Origin: Owenia fusiformis
Lineage: Eukaryota > Annelida > Polychaeta > Sabellida > Oweniidae
Assembly (NCBI GenBank): GCA_903813345.2
Contig: CAIIXF020000008.1
Coordinates: forward strand, 24,414,822 to 24,478,821
DNA length: 64,000 bases
Direction: 5' to 3'
The number at the start of each line of letters is the position of its first letter. Position 1 is the first letter of the stretch. Made by a program: the position numbers and the translations under genes. The notes below the pieces were generated by a model that was given only the letters and a program-made list of their open reading frames with translations, was not told the DNA's origin and did not search any database. This document shows, one piece after another, positions 56,224-64,000 of the stretch.

Positions 56224-57112
56224 CAGTAAAACCTGTGTTAGTGAACACATCTCTCTAGTGAACACCTATCAACAGTGAACATTTTTTATCGGCAAAACCT
56301 TTTTCTCCCATTGACTCCCATGTTAAAGTACAATCCTATAGTGAACACCTACCTACTATGAACAGTGAACATTAAATCTTGGCAAATTTAATTGAATTAT
56401 CCTGTCTCTAGTGAACATTGAATCTAATACATAAGATTTCTTGCGAATTTTCTGCAACTGCCTTATCAGAGTTAAGCAGTTTATGCTTTTATTACCTGTC
56501 AAAAATAATTATTAAAAGGTCAATTTGAGATTTTGATCTCTTGTATTAAAACAGGTGTGACTAATTATAATTCTTAGTAAGCTTTGTTTTTATTAGGCAG
56601 GATATGTGTTTAGCAGTGTCTAGAAGCATTGATTGCTTAATTGGAGATAATCTGGTTAATTATTATTACCTCTATCTCTATCTGCCAAGTCCCAACTAAG
56701 TCTTTTTCTCATCTCCATCATTTTAAAAACCAGATAAGGTTAAAATTATAAGATCACTCTTAACTGACTCCATCATGTAGTTTAATTATTTCAATGAAGT
56801 CCTTTAACTGACTCAAATGTGTTAAGAATTCCACTATTTAAAGAATTATAAAGAGATTAAAATTTGACAATAAAAGGATGAACCATTCAGGCAGTCTAAA
56901 ATAAGTAAGTTTGTATAACACAACAAAAAAAATAGGTATAAAATACAAATTAAATCAGTTATTCTCTCCTCTATTTAGGCTTGTTTAATATCTGGTCTCT
57001 TTATATAATATGGCAAAATGCCGCGAAATCAAATCCTTGCTGTAGTGAACACCTACTAACAGTGAACATTTTTCTTCGGCAAAAAAATGTTCACTATACA
57101 CAGGTTTTACTG
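56224..57112. mobile_element. Pogo/Tc1-like MITE, unit 1
   Basis: Ends CAGTAAAACCTGTGTTAGTG and CACAGGTTTTACTG are inverted and flanked by TA (56222-56223, 57113-57114). Subterminal repeats read GTGAACACCTA and CAGTGAACATTTTT in both orientations. No transposase. It landed in the TA-rich end of an inverted LINE tail. Confidence 0.82.
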
Positions 57113-57172
57113 TATATATCTTTTATTGACTCTTTAGATGTCATATCATGACATATTAGTCACTTAGGTAGA
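57113..57172 (-). repeat. Inverted LINE 3' tail, unit 1
   Basis: TATATATCTTTTATTGACTC, then ATGTCATATCATGACATATT and AGTCAC is the reverse complement of the tail at 48569-48615. Only the 3' end of a minus-strand LINE copy is recognised. Confidence 0.7.
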
Positions 57173-57294
57173 GCAGTTCTTCCCATTGTCGAGTTGAAGA
57201 ACTGGTATCTTTATCCTGGCTAGAACCATAGACAATTCTAGCCAGCACCAGCCTTTTATCGAGTTAGCAGCACACTAGTAATCGCCTATAAAGA

Positions 57295-57795
57295 ATGTTA
57301 TTATTGAATACTGAGAAAACATTGTTTTTACATTACGGAGCTTTATGTCTACCTGAAAGTATTTTGGAACATATCTCTTGCCTAAACAGTTTAACAGAAT
57401 CCAAATCAGAAGAGTATTGGTCTGAGCAGTTTGCTCAAACGGATTTCTTAGATTTTTACAAGATTTTGTTTAAATGTAACATTAGCAATAATGTTAAAGA
57501 ATTTAAATGTTTTAATGGAGCCATATGGACAGAAAAAAATTTACAAAAAATTCAGAAGTCAAATGGAATTTGTAAAATATGCAATGTTGAAGCAGAAAGT
57601 CATAAACACTTATTTGTCAATTGTACGAATGCAAAGGAATATGTTAATACTCAAAATTTAAGGTTTTCTGAACAAGAAATTTTATTTTATAGCAATGAAG
57701 GAGATTTTGAGAGCAAATGCCATAGAAACCAGCTAGTGTTTAAACACAAGTTTGAAATTTGGAAAATTAGAAATAGTAAAATCTATAACCAATAA
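57295..57795 (+). pseudogene. Second LINE ORF C-terminus with CCHC-like knuckle, unit 1
   Basis: 166 codons with no stop. KILFKCNISNNVKEFKCFNG, AIWTEKNLQKIQKSNGICKI, CNVEAESHKHLFVNC. The C-x2-C-x7-H-x4-C knuckle after 'AI.T.ENL.K' is the usual C-terminal motif of a different group of non-LTR retrotransposon polyproteins from the one at 54016. The 5' part is missing. A host gene is less likely. Confidence 0.6.
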
Positions 57796-58297
57796 GTTCT
57801 GTATTCCTGTATAAGTACCAATGTAACATTGTATATTATGTAAAAATTGTATAAATGTTTCAATGTTAATAAATTAATTTAAAGAAAAATCTCTTGCTTA
57901 AATATTTTATGCAATGTTACTTTCCAAAACTTTCCAAGTACAATTAGTCCATCCTATACTTTTACATGTTATTCTCCATTTCGTTTTCAAAAATTGTGGG
58001 AGCCTTAAACTTAATAACAGCTTAATACCAATTATACCATGCACCCTCTTTGCCCTCCGTCGCTTTTTTCTTAGGATGGTCAGTCATATTTCAAATTGAA
58101 GAGTTAAGTCAGTTAAAGTGATGTATAGCTGAATATAACAAAGTATCTTTCACTTGATACTTGCTGGAATTACACCACAAAATCCGCTAAAACGTTTTCA
58201 CGGTGACCAAGAGTTAACAGTGCAAATCGGCCCGGTCGTGTTTTTTTAAACTCTTTAGTCGTGTTTTGTAAGAACATGGGATGCGACATTCGATAGA

Positions 58298-58310
58298 ATG
58301 GAGCAAAATG
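58298..58310 (+). pseudogene. Duplicate first exon of the zinc-finger gene, unit 1
   Basis: ATGGAGCAAAATG with donor GTAAGA at 58311, identical to 63294-63306. The following acceptor (TTTCAG, ends 58857) and 10 bases of exon 2 are present, but the rest of exon 2 is replaced by the start of unit 2. The copy can splice only if it joins the exon 2 at 63854. Confidence 0.6.
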
Positions 58311-59011
58311 GTAAGAATATTCTATATTTTACAAACTTACATATCTTGACTTCTACCTAAGATGTTCTTCTTCATACCCACGAATCTATTTTGGGGATAA
58401 ATCCATCATACTTCATATCAATCGCAATTATATACCAAAAGTGCCAGAAATATGTACTTAATTTGCATTTAGTGTTATTTAATCAAGTTTAAACAGACAA
58501 TCCATTCAACAACGTGGAATAATATTCACTACTCTAAAGATCGTGTAAATATTTTAACTGTATTTATCTTAAAATTGCCATAAATGACCGTAAATGTAGA
58601 AAGTGGAGTTAACTATGGAGAAGGGACAATATAACGTCATGGACGTGTCTTATAATAAGCATGTTAACGTTTTGGAATTGTAAAGATAACGTTTTAGACG
58701 TGATAAAATTAACGACTTTGAATTGTCTTGTAATATTGTTCACATTGACCATGTTTTGTTGCTTAATAATTTGTCTGTGCTTCTGAAAATAATCGTATTA
58801 GTACTTTGAAGATAAGTGTTTGTACTACATGACTATTCACATATTTTGTAATTTCAGTTCCTCGGAATTTTGACAAAATGATCTACTAATATGACCAAGA
58901 TCCACAACAAGATGCAGAACTGATCAATGTTTCAACCGCCCCCTCTACCTCGATGTTTGTTTTGTATGGGGTCCGCCACAATGCAACAAGTCTAAAGATG
59001 GTGCCCAAATT

Positions 59012-59812
59012 TTGCTCAATTGCCTTTTTGATTTTTGTAAGAGATATCATCTCATAGTTAACACAATGAAGACAAAATCAATTATTTTTAACTCAAAAGT
59101 TGATGCAGTTTTCAGATTCAATGATAGTGCTATAGAAAATGTTGAGCAGTACAAATATCTTGGATGTGTATTAAGTAAAACAAAGAATTTTGGCCAGCAT
59201 GTATTTTACTTGAAAGAGCAAGCAAGGAAAGCTTTGTTTAAAGTTAAACAGCAATATAAAAAATTTAATGACATTCCAGTTAATGTTGCATTGCACCTTT
59301 TCGATTCCTTAGTTGAACCTATTTTAACTTATGCCTCGGAGGTGTGGATCAATGAAAAACATCTGAAGTCAATAGAGACAATGCACCTATCTTTTCTTAA
59401 ATGTCTGTTAGGTGTTAAAAAATCAACTTCAACACCAGCAATTTATGGAGAATTGGGACGCTACCCGTTAAAAATACGTTTTGAAATCAAATTAATTAAA
59501 TATTGGCTCCGTTTACTTCACCTATCACCAGGAAACATTCTTCATAAAACATATATATATGACCGTGAAATGAGTCAATTTGGTTTTAAAGGCACTTGGT
59601 CAAACAAAGTCATTGATATTTTGAAAAAGTGTGATTTATTATCTTATTGGGATACTCAAAAGATTGATGATGACAATATTTTTATCAAGACAATAACAAA
59701 AACACTGTATCAGAATTATAAAACTCAATGGAACAAAGATATATTAAATTACCCTGTCTTGAGAACTTATGTTAAATTCAAAAATGTCTTTGAAAGAGAG
59801 AGTTACATATAG
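59012..59812 (+). pseudogene. LINE ORF2 C-terminal region, unit 2
   Basis: Protein identical to 54016-54816 (one silent A/G change near 59623) with the same early stop and the same continuation in another frame. Confidence 0.85.
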
Positions 59813-61219
59813 AACTTGGTCGTCATTTAAAGCCAAAGCCAAAACCTGTAGATGAACGTTTATGTAATATTTGTGGTATTTTAGAAGATGAACAACACTT
59901 CATCATGATTTGTAAGAAAAACACTACAGAAAGAAAAATTTTGTTTGACACCCTTACACGATTTAATTTTGTAGGCAGTCCTGACATTATTTTTAAAAAA
60001 CTAATGTCTCACAAAAATTCTTATGTAATTTTACATTTAGCAAAGTTCATCTATCATTCACTCAAAAAATTGGATTAATGTGTCAACGATGCATCACACT
60101 GATATTTAAATTTCTGTCAAGTTATATTTGTATTTTACAATTATCTTGTATTCTGTATTTTACATTTGATGATGTAATTAGAATTGTATTTGACAACAAC
60201 TTTAATTTTGTATTCAATAGTTAGTTTAGTCTTAGGTCAGTTTTGTAGATTGTAGTTTTTAGTGACTAATATGTCATTGTAATGACATCAGAGAGTCAAT
60301 AAAATATATATATATACATGAAATATAAGACACAATGTTTTCACAATATCTGGGCAATGAGATAGTCCCATCAGGAATACATATGCGCAGATTCAAGATC
60401 ATCGTGTAAATACTTTCCGATCTATCAGCATTAAAAAATAAGGAAAGCTGTCCCGAGTGCCATTTCAACTAATTTTGAATTAAAACTGCTACTTATGAAT
60501 TTTTTTTCAACATCTGTGATTTGGTTAGACTCCAAACACAGGATATCAAGACATCTAAGTGCTACCAAATTCTGGTATTGAAAATTTCAGAGCTCTAGAT
60601 CAAGCATTCATATCTGCATGGACTCATAAAAAGACCCAAAAGAAAAAAAATGCAGTCAGATATCGCGAAAAATGTGATAAAATGCACTATTCAGAACAAT
60701 TTATCTCTTAAATTTTACTTTTATTTACCATAATTTCTGATTCTGCCTCTAGTTAGTAATACCAATAATACATATGAGTAGACTTAAGGTCATAGTAAGT
60801 GTAGATTTATTAGCATCTAAAAGTGGGAGAAGCTGTAGCGAGTGCAATTTTCACCTATAATTCATAATATTAAACTGCAGCTCTCAGGATTTTCTTCTCA
60901 AAAACAAGTATTCTGTGAGACCCCCAAACACAGGATTCCATATCACTGTACCACCAAATATATATGAGAGTAGTTTTAGGAGGTTGTATCAAATAATCAT
61001 TGAACCATCGACACCTAAATATATGCAAAATACAGTCACAAATGGTGAGATTGTGACAAAATGTATGTATTCTTAACAATTTTTTAACTAAACTGTAATT
61101 TATTAAGAACTGAAACTTGAAGTACTTACTAGGAGTTACATCTAGTTTTTATTTATTAAGTGACTTCAGCATCCGAATTGATATAATCACTGATGTGCTT
61201 AAGACCAAAAAACTATATA

Positions 61220-62108
61220 CAGTAAAACCTGTGTTAGTGAACACATCTCTCTAGTGAACACCTATCAACAGTGAACATTTTTCATCGGCAAAACCTTTTT
61301 CTCCCATTGACTCCCATGTTAAAGTACAATCCTATAGTGAACACCTACCTACTATGAACAGTGAACATTAAATCTTGGCAAATTTAATTGAATTATCCTG
61401 TCTCTAGTGAACATTGAATCTAATATATAAGATTTCTTGCGGATTTTCTGCAACTGCCTTATCAGAGTTAAGCAGTTTATGCTTTTATTACCTGTCAAAA
61501 ATAATTATTAAAAGGTCAATTTGAGATTTTGATCTCTTGTATTAAAACAGGTGTGACTAATTATAATTCTTAGTAAGCTTTGTTTTTATTAGGCAGGATA
61601 TGTGTTTAGCAGTGTCTAGAAGCATTGATTGCTTAATTGGAGATAATCTGGTTAATTATTATTACCTCTATCTCTATCTGCCAAGTCCCAACTAAGTCTT
61701 TTTCTCATCTCCATCATTTTAAAAACCAGATAAGGTTAAAATTATAAGATCACTCTTAACTGACTCCATCATGTAGTTTAATTATTTCAATGAAGTCCTT
61801 TAACTGACTCAAATGTGTTAAGAATTCCACTATTTAAAGAATTATAAAGAGATTAAAATTTGACAATAAAAGGATGAACCATTCAGGCAGTCTAAAATAA
61901 GTACGTTTGTATAACACAACAAAAAAAATAGGTATAAAATACAAATTAAATCAGTTATTCTCTCCTCTATTTAGGCTTGTTTAATATCTGGTCTCTTTAT
62001 GTAATATGGCAAAATGCCGCGAAATCAAATCCTTGCTGTAGTTAACACCTACTAACAGTGAACATTTTTCTTCGGCAAAAAAATGTTCACTATACACAGG
62101 TTTTACTG
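61220..62108. mobile_element. Pogo/Tc1-like MITE, unit 2
   Basis: Same element as 56224-57112, with several single-base changes concentrated here (for example ACACATAAG/ACATATAAG-type, GCGAATT/GCGGATT, TAGTGAACACC/TAGTTAACACC). Confidence 0.82.
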
Positions 62109-62290
62109 TATATATCTTTTATTGACTCTTTAGATGTCATATCATGACATATTAGTCACTTAGGTAGAGCAGTTCTTCCCATTGTCGAGTTGAAGAACTG
62201 GTATCTTTATCCTGGCTAGAACCATAGACAATTCTAGCCAGCACCAGCCTTTTATCGAGTTAGCAGCACACTAGTAATCGCCTATAAAGA

Positions 62291-62791
62291 ATGTTATTAT
62301 TGAATACTGAGAAAACATTGTTTTTACATTACGGAGCTTTATGTCTACCTGAAAGTATTTTGGAACATATCTCTTGCCTAAACAGTTTAACAGAATCCAA
62401 ATCAGAAGAGTATTGGTCTGAGCAGTTTGCTCAAACGGATTTCTTAGATTTTTACAAGATTTTGTTTAAATGTAACATTAGCAATAATGTTAAAGAATTT
62501 AAATGTTTTAATGGAGCCATATGGACAGAAAAAAATTTACAAAAAATTCAGAAGTCAAATGGAATTTGTAAAATATGCAATGTTGAAGCAGAAAGTCATA
62601 AACACTTATTTGTCAATTGTACGAATGCAAAGGAATATGTTGATACTCAAAATTTAAGGTTTTCTGAACAAGAAATTTTATTTTATAGCAATGAAGGAGA
62701 TTTTGAGAGCAAATGCCATAGAAACCAGCTAGTGTTTAAACACAAGTTTGAAATTTGGAAAATTAGAAATAGTAAAATCTATAACCAATAA
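62291..62791 (+). pseudogene. Second LINE ORF C-terminus, unit 2
   Basis: Same 166 codons as 57295-57795 with one amino-acid change (EYVNT to EYVDT). The frame is open in both units. Confidence 0.6.
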
Positions 62792-63293
62792 GTTCTGTAT
62801 TCCTGTATAAGTACCAATGTAACATTGTATATTATGTAAAAATTGTATAAATGTTTCAATGTTAATAAATTAATTTAAAGAAAAATCTCTTGCTTAAATA
62901 TTTTATGCAATGTTACTTTCCAAAACTTTCCAAGTACAATTAGTCCATCCTATACTTTTACATGTTATTCTCCATTTCGTTTTCAAAAATTGTGGGAGCC
63001 TTAAACTTAATAACAGCTTAATACCAATTATACCATGCACCCTCTTTGCCCTCCGTCGCTTTTTTCTTAGGATGGTCAGTCATATTTCAAATTGAAGAGT
63101 TAAGTCAGTTAAAGTGATGTATAGCTGAATATAACAAAGTATCTTTCACTTGATACTTGCTGGAATTACACCACAAAATCCGCTAAAACGTTTTCACGGT
63201 GACCAAGAGTTAACAGTGCAAATCGGCCCGGTCGTGTTTTTTTAAACTCTTTAGTCGTGTTTTGTAAGAACATGGGATGCGACATTCGATAGA

Positions 63294-63987
63294 ATGGAGC
63301 AAAATGGTAAGAATATTCTATATTTTACAAACTTACATATCTTGACTTCTACCTAAGATGTTCTTCTTCATACCCACGAATCTATTTTGTGGATAAATCC
63401 ATCATACTTCATATCAATCGCAATTATATACCAAAAGTGCCAGAAATATGTACTTAATTTGCATTTAGTGTTATTTAATCAAGTTTAAACAGACAATCCA
63501 TTCAACAACGTGGAATAATATTCACTACTCTAAAGATCGTGTAAATATTTTAACTGTATTTATCTTAAAATTGCCATAAATGACCGTAAATGTAGAAAGT
63601 GGAGTTAACTATGGAGAAGGGACAATATAACGTCATGGACGTGTCTTATAATAAGCATGTTAACGTTTTGGAATTGTAAAGATAACGTTTTAGACGTGAT
63701 AAAATTAACGACTTTGAATTGTCTTGTAATATTGTTCACATTGACCATGTTTTGTTGCTTAATAATTTGTCTGTGCTTCTGAAAATAATCGTATTAGTAC
63801 TTTGAAGATAAGTGTTTGTACTACATGACTATTCACATATTTTGTAATTTCAGTTCCTCGGAATAAGTGCCACGCATGCTCTTTCAAAAGCGCTCATAAG
63901 AACACTTTCCTTGAACATTATGAGAAGGTTCATCCGACTGATCTGTTCAGAATTGACATCCCTATCCACGATCTAGTACTAAAATAA
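63294..63987 (+). CDS. Small two-exon C2H2 zinc-finger gene (predicted)
   Basis: Exon 1 63294-63306 (MEQN plus one base), intron 63307-63853 (GTAAGA ... ATTTCAG), exon 2 63854-63987, stop TAA. The phases fit (1 + 2 bases make Val). The 48-residue product has one finger, KCHACSFKSAHKNTFLEHYE then KVH, i.e. C-x2-C-x12-H-x4-H, then DLFRIDIPIHDLVLK. An in-frame TAG lies upstream of the Met, and an out-of-frame ATG (63272) opens a short overlapping uORF. Exon 2 could instead be the last exon of a larger gene. A single C2H2 finger suggests nucleic-acid or protein binding, no more. Confidence 0.55.
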
Positions 63988-64000
63988 ATTGAAAAACTAA

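Larger units (their letters stand above)
53872..58867. repeat. Tandem segmental duplication, unit 1 (4,996 bp)
   Basis: Every base from TTTTGACAAAATG (53872) to ...TTCCTCGGAA (58867) recurs 4,996 bases later with about ten single-base changes (for example near 54627, 55918, 56192, 56911, 57640, 58391). The contents are a LINE fragment, a pogo-like MITE, a second LINE ORF, and the first exon, intron and first 10 exon-2 bases of a zinc-finger gene. Confidence 0.95.
58868..63863. repeat. Tandem segmental duplication, unit 2 (4,996 bp)
   Basis: Second unit, head-to-tail with unit 1. Its right edge (…TTCCTCGGAA at 63863) continues into the true zinc-finger exon, so this copy is the one connected to the original downstream sequence. 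Confidence 0.95.

Noticed and set aside
54016-59812. Two host genes encoding identical 266-residue proteins
   Set aside because: The protein is a piece of a LINE reverse-transcriptase ORF and the identity is due to the 4,996-bp tandem duplication.

Overview
This window is eukaryotic nuclear DNA, most likely from a marine invertebrate (lophotrochozoan or invertebrate deuterostome; the sequence does not settle which). It is AT-rich, has short exons with GT-AG introns, and carries metazoan-type repeats: LINE, Penelope-like, hAT, Tc1/mariner, TTAA-, TWA- and TA-flanked elements, a tRNA-derived SINE, and large families of GTCC-microsatellite repeats. No prokaryotic signals are present.

One host gene fills positions 1762-47694 on the + strand. 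It is a tubulin-tyrosine-ligase-like (TTLL) enzyme of the membrane-anchored, ttll-15-like type. I assembled twelve coding exons from splice sites and matching reading phase (1801-1992, 2295-2450, 3615-3734, 9008-9083, 16938-17007, 19484-19567, 20399-20483, 29924-30032, 33509-33697, 38294-38399, 46943-47056, 47552-47680). One exon of roughly 25-30 codons between 20483 and 29924 was not found. The total is about 500 residues: an N-terminal hydrophobic anchor, an ATP-grasp TTL domain with the EVNMSPNL motif, and a short Cys-rich C-terminal tail.

The introns are packed with nested mobile elements. The dominant families (called A, B and C here) share one architecture: a 5' hairpin, a GTCC-rich microsatellite, internal units rich in GCCATTTT/AAAATGGC, a subterminal inverted repeat matching the head, and a terminal 3' hairpin. 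In family A the 3' hairpin shows compensatory changes between copies. This resembles Helentron-associated (HINE/DINE-1-like) non-autonomous elements and is the most interesting signal in the window. Many insertions can be dated relative to one another because the interrupted host repeat or LINE supplies the empty site.

From 47.9 kb onward there is a 96-bp-period minisatellite, a LINE broken by a 675-bp Penelope-like insertion with a GIY-YIG endonuclease ORF and a hammerhead-like motif, and anonymous AT-rich DNA. The last 10 kb is a head-to-tail tandem duplication of a 4,996-bp unit (53872-58867 and 58868-63863, about 0.2% different). Each unit holds a 5'-truncated LINE, a pogo/Tc1-like MITE and a second LINE C-terminal ORF. 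The duplication edge falls 10 bases inside an exon of a small predicted C2H2 zinc-finger gene that ends at 63987.
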